Assembly: GCA_043801115.1 (NCBI GenBank)
Contig: JAZDMJ010000056.1
Coordinates: 1 to 6,446 of the forward strand
DNA length: 6,446 bases
Direction of reading: 5' to 3'
Source: CAZHUN01 sp043801115
GTDB lineage: Archaea > Iainarchaeota > Iainarchaeia > Iainarchaeales > UBA10191
Shown here: in pieces, positions 1 to 6,112 of the stretch
Position numbering within the stretch: position 1 is the first letter of the stretch
Layout: the number at the start of each line of letters is the position of its first letter
Notes under the pieces: generated by a model
Database searches by the model: none
What the model saw: only the letters and a program-made list of their open reading frames with translations
Told to the model about the DNA's origin: nothing
Translations under genes and position numbers: made by a program

Positions 1-13
1 GTCAAAAAATCAC

Positions 14-28
14 ATCAATAAAATTGAT
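14..28. repeat. Short inverted repeat, ATCAAT-AAA-ATTGAT
   Basis: Two 6-base arms (14-19 and 23-28) are perfectly complementary around a 3-base spacer. The repeat lies just before a TATA-like stretch at 36-44. It could be a small operator or the end of an upstream transcript, but it is short and A/T-rich and may be chance. Confidence 0.25.
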
Positions 29-35
29 TTCTTTG

Positions 36-44
36 CTTATAATC
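36..44 (+). promoter_or_regulatory. TATA-like box upstream of the acylphosphatase-like gene
   Basis: The stretch CTTATAATC resembles an archaeal TATA box. Used on the + strand it would start RNA near position 66, giving a leader of about 59 bases. That leader would contain the purine-rich AAAAGGAG at 106-113, which sits 11 bases before the ATG at 125. It competes with the nearer box at 94-101, and the sequence alone does not decide between them. Confidence 0.35.
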
Positions 45-93
45 TTTTACTTGTGCCCGTATCTTCAAAGTCAATCGTCGAATCCGGGCAAAG

Positions 94-101
94 GTTTTTA
101 G
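94..101 (+). promoter_or_regulatory. TATA-like box for a leaderless acylphosphatase-like mRNA
   Basis: GTTTTTAG, preceded by the purine-rich AAAG (possible BRE), is centred about 27 bases before the ATG at 125. This is the same geometry as for four other genes in the window. If it is used, the AAAAGGAG at 106-113 is not in the mRNA. Confidence 0.4.
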
Positions 102-124
102 GGCTAAAAGGAGTTGAATGGTGT

Positions 125-550
125 ATGCATTCGATTTTCACGATTCAAGGGTCGAACGTCCAGCAAGTGGGCTATCGCCCGTTCCTGCAATCGGTTTCGC
201 TCGAGTTCGACGTGGACGTGGTGGTCCGCAATTCGTTGTCTCCCAACTTGGTTGAAGTGGAAGTGCAAGGACTTCCAAAAAGCGTGGAAGCGTTTTACCA
301 TTTTTTGAGCGAAACGGACCGCGAGGGAAAGTACTTGCACGTTGCGAAAGGGGCGGGCGTGAACGAGGTTTCAAAAATGACCGAAGTGGCGGGAGAATTG
401 AATGATGTTGTCATTCTAAAACAGGGCAACAAGCTCATTTTCGAACAATTGTCGAAAGGAATCGTCTACCAGAAAGAACTCGTGGAAGGACAGAAAGAAA
501 TGTCCAAACTCATCGCCCAAACGCTGGACGAAATCAAGGCCAAGAGCTGA
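125..550 (+). CDS. Acylphosphatase-like protein with C-terminal extension
   Basis: Acylphosphatases hydrolyse the carboxyl-phosphate bond of acyl phosphates in the cytoplasm; related domains occur in HypF. The protein is 141 residues. Its first half has the family pattern: residues 7-20 include IQG, then QQVGYRPF, matching the usual VQGVGFR phosphate loop, and VVVRN follows. Arg18 and Asn36 are the expected catalytic pair and are 18 residues apart, the same spacing as Arg23 and Asn41 of the animal enzymes. The family is usually 90-100 residues; here about 50 extra residues (roughly 90-141) follow, charged and probably helical at the end. ATG 125 is preferred to the longer GTG start at 53, because the conserved fold begins there and both a TATA-like box and a ribosome-site-like AAAAGGAG are placed for it. 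It converges on the methyltransferase gene with 19 bases between. The native substrate is unknown, and the extension may give a different role. Confidence 0.8.
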   Translation: MHSIFTIQGSNVQQVGYRPFLQSVSLEFDVDVVVRNSLSPNLVEVEVQGLPKSVEAFYHFLSETDREGKYLHVAKGAGVNEVSKMTEVAGELNDVVILKQGNKLIFEQLSKGIVYQKELVEGQKEMSKLIAQTLDEIKAKS

Positions 551-569
551 AGCGAAAAATTCGGTCATT

Positions 570-905
570 TCACGTTCTTTTTCGGGCCACGAAGAATTCA
601 GGCGGAAATTCGTGCGGGGTTCGGGGGTCGATTTCTTTTTCGCCGTTCGCTTCAACGAGCTCGAATCCCGCTTCGCGCACTTGTTGTTCGACTTCTTCGA
701 TGGTTGGAATGTGAATGTATTGCCTGGTTTTGAAGGTTTTTTGGTTGTCGCTGGTTTCTCTTTCAAAGAATCGGTCTCCAAAGTCGATTTCGTCTACGGG
801 AAAACCTAAGGGTTTGAGCAGGAACAGTCGAATCCATTGCTTGGTCCAAAAGAGGAAAAATTCGGCCGAATAGGTTCGCGGGTGAATGGTGAAGACGAAT
901 ACTCA
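570..905 (-). pseudogene. C-terminal half of the methyltransferase, after an in-frame TGA
   Basis: After the TGA at 903-905 the same reading frame stays open for 110 codons, to a TGA at 570-572. The translation continues as expected for a class I methyltransferase. It starts VFVFTIHPR, the strand that follows the LKPGG turn in this family. Near the end come HIPTIEEVEQQVREAGFELVE-like residues (about 208-228 of the full frame) and PPEFFVARK, typical of the last strands of the fold. With one codon read through, the protein would be 254 residues, a normal family length. There is no other stop or frameshift. As an independent protein this half would lack the SAM site. It is therefore a recently broken gene, a sequencing error, or a gene needing UGA read-through. 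Confidence 0.75.
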
Positions 906-1334
906 GCCCTGTTTGAGCACGCGGCGCGCTTCTTTCAACGCCTGAAGTCTGTTTTGTTTTCCGGGAATCTGCGACCATCCCTGGTTGGAAAACAGCATGG
1001 CGTCGAAGGTTTCGTCTTTGAAGGGCAAGGAAACGGCGTCTCCAAAACAATAATCAATTTTCAACTTCTTTCGCTTGGCGATTTGTTTCGCGCTTTCAAT
1101 CATTTTGGGAACAAAGTCCACGCCAATGACGCGAAATCCCTGCTTGTACAAGGGAATGGTGGTTCGGCCCGTTCCGCAGCCCAAGTCCAATACTTTGCCC
1201 TTTTTGGGAAAGTATTTGGAAATGAAGTATTGTTCCGACTCCCAAAGTCCTTCTTCGGCTTTGGCAATGTATTGCTGTTGCGCGTTTTCGCCCGAAAACT
1301 CTTCTATTACAAGTTGTTTCAAATTCGCAGTCAT
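903..1334 (-). CDS. Class I SAM-dependent methyltransferase, N-terminal portion cut by TGA
   Basis: This protein transfers a methyl group from S-adenosylmethionine to an unidentified substrate in the cytoplasm. The open part is 143 residues. Motif I is VLDLGCGTGRT (about 48-58), the SAM-binding loop. The acidic ribose-binding residue is Asp73 in VIGVDF. Motif II is GDAVSLPF (about 98-105), and FDAMLFSNQGW (110-120) follows. The frame stops at KQG, in the middle of the usual LKPGG turn and before the last three strands of the fold, so the product alone should not fold normally. The remainder is encoded in the same frame downstream (570-902). The ATG at 1332-1334 has a TATA-like box centred 26 bases upstream. 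The gene is divergent from the 201-residue gene at 1413 and convergent with the acylphosphatase-like gene. The family is certain; the substrate is not readable. Confidence 0.85.
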   Translation of the reverse strand: MTANLKQLVIEEFSGENAQQQYIAKAEEGLWESEQYFISKYFPKKGKVLDLGCGTGRTTIPLYKQGFRVIGVDFVPKMIESAKQIAKRKKLKIDYCFGDAVSLPFKDETFDAMLFSNQGWSQIPGKQNRLQALKEARRVLKQG

Positions 1335-1356
1335 ACTCTACTCACTCGCTTCTTCC

Positions 1357-1364
1357 ATTTTAAA
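1357..1364 (-). promoter_or_regulatory. TATA box of the methyltransferase gene
   Basis: TTTAAAAT on the minus strand is centred about 26 bases before the ATG at 1334, which places the start of transcription at or next to the start codon. No clear ribosome binding site precedes that ATG, in keeping with a leaderless mRNA. Confidence 0.6.
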
Positions 1365-1383
1365 GTGCGGGTTTGCGCGCCAT

Positions 1384-1391
1384 TTTTTATA
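1384..1391 (+). promoter_or_regulatory. TATA box of the gene at 1413
   Basis: TTTTTATA, within a run of T residues, is centred about 26 bases before ATG 1413. No purine-rich ribosome site lies before the ATG. With the methyltransferase box it makes a 78-base divergent promoter region holding two separate TATA boxes. Confidence 0.6.
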
Positions 1392-1412
1392 GTCCGACCG
1401 CGTTGACTTTGC

Positions 1413-2018
1413 ATGCCTGCTCCCTTGCACCCGCACGTTTCGCGAAAGGTGAAGAATTTTTTCCGCAAAATCCGCACAGACGAGGCGGATATCAAATTGT
1501 TCAAATACAAGGGAAAACCGCACGTGCTGCGCATTGTCCGCAGATTGTACGGAAACGAGTCGAAGATGGCCGCGCACCGCAACTGGTGCCAGCAAGCATT
1601 GTTTCACGCGTTTTTTCCCCAATACTCGCTGTATCCAAAGGGAATTTCCTACATTGTGGAAAACGGAAACGCGCGTTATGGAATGGTTTCGGAAGTCGTG
1701 CGAAAGAGGACTTCCAAATATTTCCGCTTTCTGCAGTGGAGATATTTGCAGAAAAGCCCGCGCTTGGAAAACATGCCCCGCAAAGCGCGCTTGCACCGCA
1801 AATGGGTGGATTCGATTCCGGACGAATTATTGGACCTTTTTGAAAAAGAGGCCGGCTTTCGCGTGGACTTGGCGCCGCAAAACGTGATGAACGTAAACGG
1901 AAGGCCCTTGTTTGTGGAAGTGTCCCTCGCAGACAAGAAAAAAGCGCTCGCCTTCTTGGAAAACCACTTTCCGCCCGAAAAAAGAACACTATTGCAAAGC
2001 TGGCTTCGAAACGCGTAA
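1413..2018 (+). CDS. Uncharacterised protein, possible degenerate kinase-like fold
   Basis: I do not recognise the family. The protein is 201 residues, basic and soluble, with no signal peptide or membrane segment. The N-terminus is rich in Lys and Arg (residues 11-45), and the middle (about 95-130) is also strongly basic. Residues 150-170 contain RVDLAPQNVMNVNG and then PLFVEV. This resembles the catalytic loop of protein-kinase-like and aminoglycoside-phosphotransferase-like folds (D-x4-N, then a short hairpin, then an acidic metal ligand), with Asp152 and Asn157 in the expected relation and Glu169 where Asp is usual. The N-terminal lobe shows no obvious Gly-rich loop, so catalysis is doubtful. 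The start at 1413 is supported by the TATA box 26 bases upstream. It precedes lysA by 67 bases on the same strand, but lysA seems to have its own promoter. The kinase suggestion is weak inference. Confidence 0.7.
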   Translation: MPAPLHPHVSRKVKNFFRKIRTDEADIKLFKYKGKPHVLRIVRRLYGNESKMAAHRNWCQQALFHAFFPQYSLYPKGISYIVENGNARYGMVSEVVRKRTSKYFRFLQWRYLQKSPRLENMPRKARLHRKWVDSIPDELLDLFEKEAGFRVDLAPQNVMNVNGRPLFVEVSLADKKKALAFLENHFPPEKRTLLQSWLRNA

Positions 2019-2043
2019 ACAGTTTTTCAATGAAAAAAATCGC

Positions 2044-2052
2044 TTTAAAAAA
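2044..2052 (+). promoter_or_regulatory. TATA-like box upstream of lysA
   Basis: TTTAAAAAA is centred about 38 bases before the lysA ATG at 2086, so RNA would start near 2074 with a leader of about a dozen bases. AAGG at 2073-2076, nine bases before the ATG, could be a weak ribosome site at the edge of that leader. A T5 run at 2023-2027 just upstream may end the previous transcript. Confidence 0.45.
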
Positions 2053-2085
2053 TCGATTGTCAAGTGTCAGCTAAGGTTTTGGGCC

Positions 2086-3381
2086 ATGCAGTGGTTTGAA
2101 AGCAAAGGGCACTTGGAAGTTGAAAAAAACCAGTTGCACATTGCAGGATTGAGTGCGGTGGAGTTGGCCAAAGAGTTTGGAACTCCATTGTACGTGTACA
2201 ACGGGAAGCGGATTGTGGAAAACTTTCAGGAAATGCAAAACGCGTTTCAAGCGTTCGCGGACAGGCCGTTTTCCATCCACTATGCAATGAAAGCGAATCC
2301 GCACGTGGAAGTGTTGAAACTGCTGAAATCGCAGAGAGCGAAAATAGACGCGACTTCGGTCAACGAGGTCAAAATCGCATTGAAAGCGGGATTTTCGGAA
2401 GACGAAATACTGTTTACGGGAACTTCAGTAAGTAATTCTGATTTGACAGAGTTGAAAAGTTTGGGGGTTTTGGTCAACGTGGACAGCTTTTCGCAGTTGA
2501 AGCGGTTGAAAAAACTGGGCTCCCGCCATTCAAAGATTTCCATTCGGTGGAATCCGGGAAAGGGGGAAGAGTTGCACATTCACGACCACGTGATTACGGC
2601 GGGAAAGTATGTCAAATTCGGCATTCCTGAATCGAAAGTGTTGGAAGCATTTCAAACCGCCAAAGAGCTCGGTTTTACGGTTTCGGGACTGCACCAGCAC
2701 ATCGGCTCTGGCTGGCTGGGAAAGGACGTGAAAACGTTCTTGCAAACCGTGGACAAAACTCTCGCAATGGCCAAAAAAGGGGAAAAGATTTTAGGTTATC
2801 CGCTCGAATTCATTGATTTTGGGGGAGGCCCCGGAATTCCGTACACTCCAAAACAGGAAAAGTTTCCCATGCGCGAGTATGCAAATGGAATCTGTTCAAA
2901 GTTGAAAAAGTCGGGATTGAAGGCCGAAATCAAGCTCGAACCCGGAAGATTTCTGGTCGGAGATGCGGGAATCTTGCTCGTCGAAGTAAATACTGTGGAA
3001 CAAAAAAACATTCCCGTCGTCGGCGTCAACGCGGGATTCAACACTTTGGTCCGTCCGGCCTTTTACGGCGCGCACCACGAAATCGTCTTGGCCAACCAAG
3101 TGGAAGGGAAAACCAAACCAATGATGATTGCGGGAAACTTGTGCGAGTCGGGAGATGTTTTCACGGAAGGAAAAAACGTTCTCAGAAAAATTCCCTCTCC
3201 CAAAGAGGGAGACATTCTCGCCGTCCTGTGCGCGGGCGCGTACGGCTACGCAATGGCCTCTACTTACAACAGCCAGAGCCGGCCGCGCGAAGTGCTGATT
3301 TTGAACGGCAACGCGCGCTTGATTTCGGAAAAAGAATCCGTTGACGACCTTCTCCAAATGCAAAAAATGGTTGAAGACTAG
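2086..3381 (+). CDS. lysA: Diaminopimelate decarboxylase
   Basis: LysA removes CO2 from meso-diaminopimelate to give L-lysine, the last step of the diaminopimelate pathway, using pyridoxal phosphate; it is a cytoplasmic homodimer. The protein is 431 residues, close to the usual 415-430. All family landmarks are present. Near the N-terminus is YAMKAN with Lys69 as the cofactor lysine. In the barrel are HQHIGS and the phosphate-binding FGGGPGI. EPGRFLVGDAG follows, then the active-site CESGD, and finally GAYGYAMASTYN with the tyrosine that contacts the cofactor. The frame is open further upstream to 1912, but the ATG at 2086 is chosen because the extra 58 codons overlap the preceding gene and look like its shadow, while family similarity begins just after 2086. 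No other lysine gene is adjacent, so the pathway must be encoded elsewhere or be incomplete. The related ornithine/arginine decarboxylase-like members are less likely given the CESGD and EPGR motifs. Confidence 0.96.
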   Translation: MQWFESKGHLEVEKNQLHIAGLSAVELAKEFGTPLYVYNGKRIVENFQEMQNAFQAFADRPFSIHYAMKANPHVEVLKLLKSQRAKIDATSVNEVKIALKAGFSEDEILFTGTSVSNSDLTELKSLGVLVNVDSFSQLKRLKKLGSRHSKISIRWNPGKGEELHIHDHVITAGKYVKFGIPESKVLEAFQTAKELGFTVSGLHQHIGSGWLGKDVKTFLQTVDKTLAMAKKGEKILGYPLEFIDFGGGPGIPYTPKQEKFPMREYANGICSKLKKSGLKAEIKLEPGRFLVGDAGILLVEVNTVEQKNIPVVGVNAGFNTLVRPAFYGAHHEIVLANQVEGKTKPMMIAGNLCESGDVFTEGKNVLRKIPSPKEGDILAVLCAGAYGYAMASTYNSQSRPREVLILNGNARLISEKESVDDLLQMQKMVED

Positions 3382-3399
3382 CCCGAAATTTTTGCGAGG

Positions 3400-3430
3400 G
3401 ACGCAAGGGGGTTTGTAGCGTCTGTTTTTA
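3400..3430 (+). terminator. Possible lysA terminator, hairpin plus T run
   Basis: GACGC (3400-3404) pairs with GCGTC (3418-3422) across a 13-base loop, and TGTTTTTA follows directly. It begins 18 bases after the lysA stop. The hairpin is short with a large loop; in archaea the T run alone may do the work. The same T run may also be the promoter box of the next gene. Confidence 0.35.
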
Positions 3431-3432
3431 TC
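3424..3432 (+). promoter_or_regulatory. Possible TATA box of the coiled-coil gene
   Basis: GTTTTTATC is centred about 34 bases before ATG 3462, which would leave a leader of some 8 bases. A second A/T-rich stretch, TTTATAT at 3443-3449, looks like a better box but lies too close to the ATG to serve it. Confidence 0.35.
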
Positions 3433-3461
3433 GTTTTGCGAGTTTATATGATTTTATTGCC

Positions 3462-4796
3462 ATGGAGAAAAAGTCAGGAATTTCGGGATTTTTCAAGTCT
3501 GTTTTTGGCCCTTCAAAAGAGTCCATAGTCGAGGTTCCCGCCGAAAAATCGTTGGAAGAAATTTCAGAATGGCTTTCGGCGCGGGAAAAAGAAGAACGGA
3601 AAAAAGTGGTCGAAAAAATGCTTTCCAAACTTTCTCAAGTCCGAGAATTGCTCCGCCGAATCGGTTCGGCGATGGGAGAAGTGGAAAAGTCGGACGTTTC
3701 CGCTACAAGCGAAAAGCATGACGTTCGCTTGAGAAAGATTGTCGGAACGAGCAAGGACGTTTTTGTCAACCGAATGCGCGCCGTAATTGAAAAACTCGAA
3801 CCGCCCCAATCGAAAGAATATTCCGCACTTCAAAAATACGCGCGCGAGTCCGGCTTTGTGCTCGAACGGGAAGTGAACGCGACGTGGAAAAACATCGCGT
3901 ATACGGGCATTCTCGTCGAAAACGAGCTCAAACAGGTGGGAGGACCGCTGCAAGAACTCTCCAAAGAACTCAAAGAGTTCCACCAAAACTTTTTCCAAAA
4001 CCAATCCCTTTCTAGTATTGAAAACGCGCGCCAAAAAGCGACCGCATTGCTCGAAAACAGGCTCGAGCTGGAAGAGGGAAAAAAAGAGCTGGATTCGCTC
4101 GAAGGAAAGCTTTCCGAGCAAACCAAAAAGGTGGAATCGCTCGAAGAAAAACTGAAAGCGCTTCAAAACTCGGAAGAAATCCAATCCATTTCCACTTTAA
4201 AAGAACAAAAGTCCAAACTACTGACCGAAAAGAGGGAGTTGAAAGCGCGCGCAGTCAATGTTTTCACCCCGCTCGAAAAACCCTTGAGAAAGTTTCAAAA
4301 AATGGCTGAAGAAGAACAAGTTCCGCTCGCAAAGCCCGACTTTCAACTGCTGACCTCTTTCAACTCCGACCCTTTTCTGGCACTCGAACACGATTCGAAC
4401 TTCGAACGGCTCCAAAAAATGACCTCTCAAATGCTTTCTCTTGTGGAACAGGGAAAAATCGAGTTCAAGGACGAAAAAGAAAAACAAAAAAAGCTCGAAG
4501 CCATCAAAGAAGCCGTCCATTTCGACTTTTCTTCAAATATTTTCTCCAAACTCGGACTCATTGACGCCGAAATCAGAAAAATCGACGAAAAACTTTCAAG
4601 CCAGGACGCGCTCAAAACCGTTCAACGCTCCGAATCAGAACTGGCCGAAAAAAAGCGCGAAATCGAAACCGTTCGAGCAGAATTAAACTCGGCTCAAAGA
4701 CGGATTGAAGAACTCGAAATCACAATTCAATCCCGACAAAATGAACTCAAAACCGTTCTTTCTTCCCTCGACCCCAAAATAACGCTCAAAATTTGA
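3462..4796 (+). CDS. Soluble coiled-coil protein of unknown function
   Basis: I do not recognise a family. The 444-residue protein is rich in Glu, Lys, Leu, Ser and Gln and has no membrane segment or signal peptide. After a short tail with FFKSVFG (11-16) comes a charged helical stretch (about 29-68). Residues 85-180 look like a helical, less repetitive domain. A strong heptad-like coiled coil follows (about 185-265), then a Pro-containing interruption (about 270-310) with Phe and Leu, a further helical stretch (about 312-350), and a last coiled coil (about 365-432). There is no Walker motif, zinc hook or nuclease motif, so it is not a complete SMC/Rad50 protein. A scaffold, structural or partner-binding role is a guess. 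The gene ends with TGA, followed two codons later by TAG, and lies only two bases from the end of the converging hydrolase gene. Confidence 0.85.
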   Translation: MEKKSGISGFFKSVFGPSKESIVEVPAEKSLEEISEWLSAREKEERKKVVEKMLSKLSQVRELLRRIGSAMGEVEKSDVSATSEKHDVRLRKIVGTSKDVFVNRMRAVIEKLEPPQSKEYSALQKYARESGFVLEREVNATWKNIAYTGILVENELKQVGGPLQELSKELKEFHQNFFQNQSLSSIENARQKATALLENRLELEEGKKELDSLEGKLSEQTKKVESLEEKLKALQNSEEIQSISTLKEQKSKLLTEKRELKARAVNVFTPLEKPLRKFQKMAEEEQVPLAKPDFQLLTSFNSDPFLALEHDSNFERLQKMTSQMLSLVEQGKIEFKDEKEKQKKLEAIKEAVHFDFSSNIFSKLGLIDAEIRKIDEKLSSQDALKTVQRSESELAEKKREIETVRAELNSAQRRIEELEITIQSRQNELKTVLSSLDPKITLKI

Positions 4797-4798
4797 AC

Positions 4799-5419
4799 CT
4801 AGAGAATTTCCGTCTTTCCCCCGTACAATTTTTGGAACAATTCCGCGTCTTTTCGGCTGCCGATGATTTTTCCGTAGTGCATGGGAACCGCGATTTCGGG
4901 GCGGATGTCTTCGGCGGCCTGCGCGGCCTCTTCCGCGTTCATTGTGTACGTTCCTCCAACGGGCAGAAAGGCGATGTCAATCTTTCCAAACGATTTCATT
5001 TCGGGAATGCGGTCCGTGTCCCCCGCGTGGTAGAGTTTGATGCCTGCAAATTCCACTACCACTCCCATTCCAAACCCTTTGGGGTGGAATTTTTTGTTCA
5101 CATTGTACGCGGGAACGGCTTTCACTTGAATGCCTTTCACTTCCACTTCTTCGCCCAACTTTAACACTTTCACGTTTCCCTGCAGTTTTTGCGCGCTTGC
5201 CCCGTCGCATATGATGATTGTTTCGGGTGTTTGAATTTTTTCGACGTCTTCCAAACTGCAGTGGTCGTAGTGGTCGTGCGTTACGATAATCAAATCCGCT
5301 TTGTCTTTTTCGGAGAGCTTGAACGGGTCGAAGTAGAGCACGGTTTTTCCGTCCGAAATTTTGAAACAACTGTGGCCCTTCCACTCGATACTCAGTCCCT
5401 TGTACTGCATGCTTTCCAT
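4799..5419 (-). CDS. Metallo-beta-lactamase-fold metal-dependent hydrolase (UPF0173/UlaG-like)
   Basis: This is a cytoplasmic metallo-hydrolase of unknown substrate; relatives include the UPF0173 group and UlaG-type lactonases. The 206-residue length is typical of this compact class. The metal site is clear: THDHYDH (47-53) is the HxHxDH motif, His112 lies in FHPKGFGMG, Asp134 is in HAGDTD (131-136), and His181 is in PMHYG. The N-terminal WKGHSCF (13-19) and the DPF that follows (31-33), and PVGGTYTMN (153-161), are further marks of the group. The first ATG is 5417-5419; an ATG nine bases later (5408-5410) gives 203 residues and sits 28 bases from a weak TATA-like AATTTAC at 5435-5441, so either start is possible. 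It follows the small basic gene by 44 bases on the same strand and may share its transcript. Confidence 0.9.
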   Translation of the reverse strand: MESMQYKGLSIEWKGHSCFKISDGKTVLYFDPFKLSEKDKADLIIVTHDHYDHCSLEDVEKIQTPETIIICDGASAQKLQGNVKVLKLGEEVEVKGIQVKAVPAYNVNKKFHPKGFGMGVVVEFAGIKLYHAGDTDRIPEMKSFGKIDIAFLPVGGTYTMNAEEAAQAAEDIRPEIAVPMHYGKIIGSRKDAELFQKLYGGKTEIL

Positions 5420-5463
5420 TGTGAAGGGAAAAGCGTAAATTCGCTATCGAAAAAAATCGTGGT

Positions 5464-5706
5464 TCAGCCCTTTCTTTTCTGCAATTCTTTTCGCATTTCA
5501 AACGGAAGCAGGCCGTGCGCTTGGAGCTTTTCCAATTCCGCAGTGGGAATGGAAGAAAAAGCGCTCATTTGCAGGGCTTTGAGTTTGGGAGAAGGGCGAA
5601 CGGTCTGGTTGATGATTTCAAAATGCCCGCTCTTGGAACGCTTGGAATCCTTGCCCTTTTTGGCCGCCTTTCGAACGGGCTTTGGAGCCTTCTTTTTGCC
5701 TTTCAT
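5464..5706 (-). CDS. Small basic hypothetical protein
   Basis: I do not recognise this 80-residue protein. Residues 1-25 are almost entirely Lys, Arg, Gly, Ala, Ser and Pro, a disordered tail of the kind found in nucleic-acid-binding proteins. The rest contains HFEIINQTVRPSPKLKAL (28-45), then a short helical part with IPTAELEKLQAHGLLPFEM (53-71), and ends with Lys and Arg residues. There are no cysteines and no membrane segment. Reality as a gene is supported by a well-placed TATA box 26 bases before the ATG and by the lack of any better frame. A nucleic-acid or ribosome-associated role is suggested only by charge. Confidence 0.7.
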   Translation of the reverse strand: MKGKKKAPKPVRKAAKKGKDSKRSKSGHFEIINQTVRPSPKLKALQMSAFSSIPTAELEKLQAHGLLPFEMRKELQKRKG

Positions 5707-5727
5707 ATTCTATCCACGATTTGAGGG

Positions 5728-5735
5728 CTTTTAAA
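5728..5735 (-). promoter_or_regulatory. TATA box of the small basic gene
   Basis: On the minus strand AAAAGG (possible BRE) runs straight into TTTAAAAG, centred about 26 bases before the ATG at 5706. This is the clearest promoter in the window and predicts a leaderless mRNA. Confidence 0.65.
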
Positions 5736-5772
5736 CCTTTTCGAGCCGAATAAGGGTTTTTGGTTTTTTTAG

Positions 5773-5779
5773 AAAAAAA
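5773..5779 (-). terminator. Oligo-T terminator of the membrane protein gene
   Basis: Seven T residues on the minus strand begin 6 bases after the TAA stop at 5785-5787. There is no preceding stable hairpin, as is common for archaeal U-tract termination. It lies between the membrane protein gene and the promoter of the next gene. Confidence 0.5.
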
Positions 5780-5784
5780 GCAAG

Positions 5785-6090
5785 TTATAGTCCCTGGAGC
5801 GCGCGCTGGACTGCCTTGAAGAGCATCGAAACAAAGAAGAGTTCGGCGAAGATGGAAAAAATGAACACGCCTTGAAGCATGGTATGGTCTATGGGAACGG
5901 TGGTGCACGGTTCAAAGTGGGATGAGATGCACTCTCCTGCAGAGATTCGGTCGCACACGGGACAACGGTTCGAAGCCAAATCCGAATACGCGCCGTATAT
6001 AAAAAGAAAAACGAGAAAAACAATAATGGAAAGAAGAACGACAACGCCTTTGGCCGACCGAATTTTTATCATAACCAAAGGCTTGCGCAT
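5785..6090 (-). CDS. Two-helix membrane protein with a four-cysteine loop
   Basis: I do not recognise a family. The protein is 101 residues. A basic N-terminus (MRKPLVMIKIRSAK) is followed by a hydrophobic helix (about 15-34). Then comes a polar loop of about 35 residues with CPVC at 43-46, Cys54 and Cys62, giving CxxC-x7-C-x7-C. A second hydrophobic helix spans about 71-90, with a short tail ending LQGL. By the positive-inside rule both ends would be in the cytoplasm and the loop outside, so the cysteines may form disulfides; the CxxC start could instead hold a metal. A longer frame extends upstream to 6405 but runs through the RNase P RNA gene. ATG 6090 is chosen because a TATA box is centred 26 bases before it; ATG 6072 is an alternative. 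The neighbours do not explain its role. Confidence 0.75.
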   Translation of the reverse strand: MRKPLVMIKIRSAKGVVVLLSIIVFLVFLFIYGAYSDLASNRCPVCDRISAGECISSHFEPCTTVPIDHTMLQGVFIFSIFAELFFVSMLFKAVQRALQGL

Positions 6091-6112
6091 GGCTTGAAAA
6101 CAGGGTTTTTGC

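Noticed and set aside
1..15. A minus-strand gene starting at ATG 13-15, with a TATA-like box about 25 bases away
   Set aside because: The second codon is TGA, so no protein can be read from this start.
54..93. A tRNA T-arm-like stretch (TCGAATCCGGGC at 78-89) with a possible GCCCG/CGGGC pairing
   Set aside because: No acceptor stem, D-arm or anticodon arm can be placed around it, and the only long pairing leaves a 25-base loop. It lies just before a well-supported gene and looks like chance.
905..905. Selenocysteine at the methyltransferase TGA
   Set aside because: The position is normally Gly and not Cys or a redox residue, there is no nearby selenoprotein machinery, and no convincing SECIS-like hairpin follows the final stop before the opposing gene.
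837..1406. Plus-strand open frame of 189 codons opposite the methyltransferase
   Set aside because: It mirrors the methyltransferase gene on the other strand, and its translation has no recognisable motif.
3390..3442. Direct repeat TTTTGCGAG at 3390-3398 and 3434-3442
   Set aside because: Nine bases repeated once within an A/T-rich intergenic gap is too little to support an operator or attachment site.
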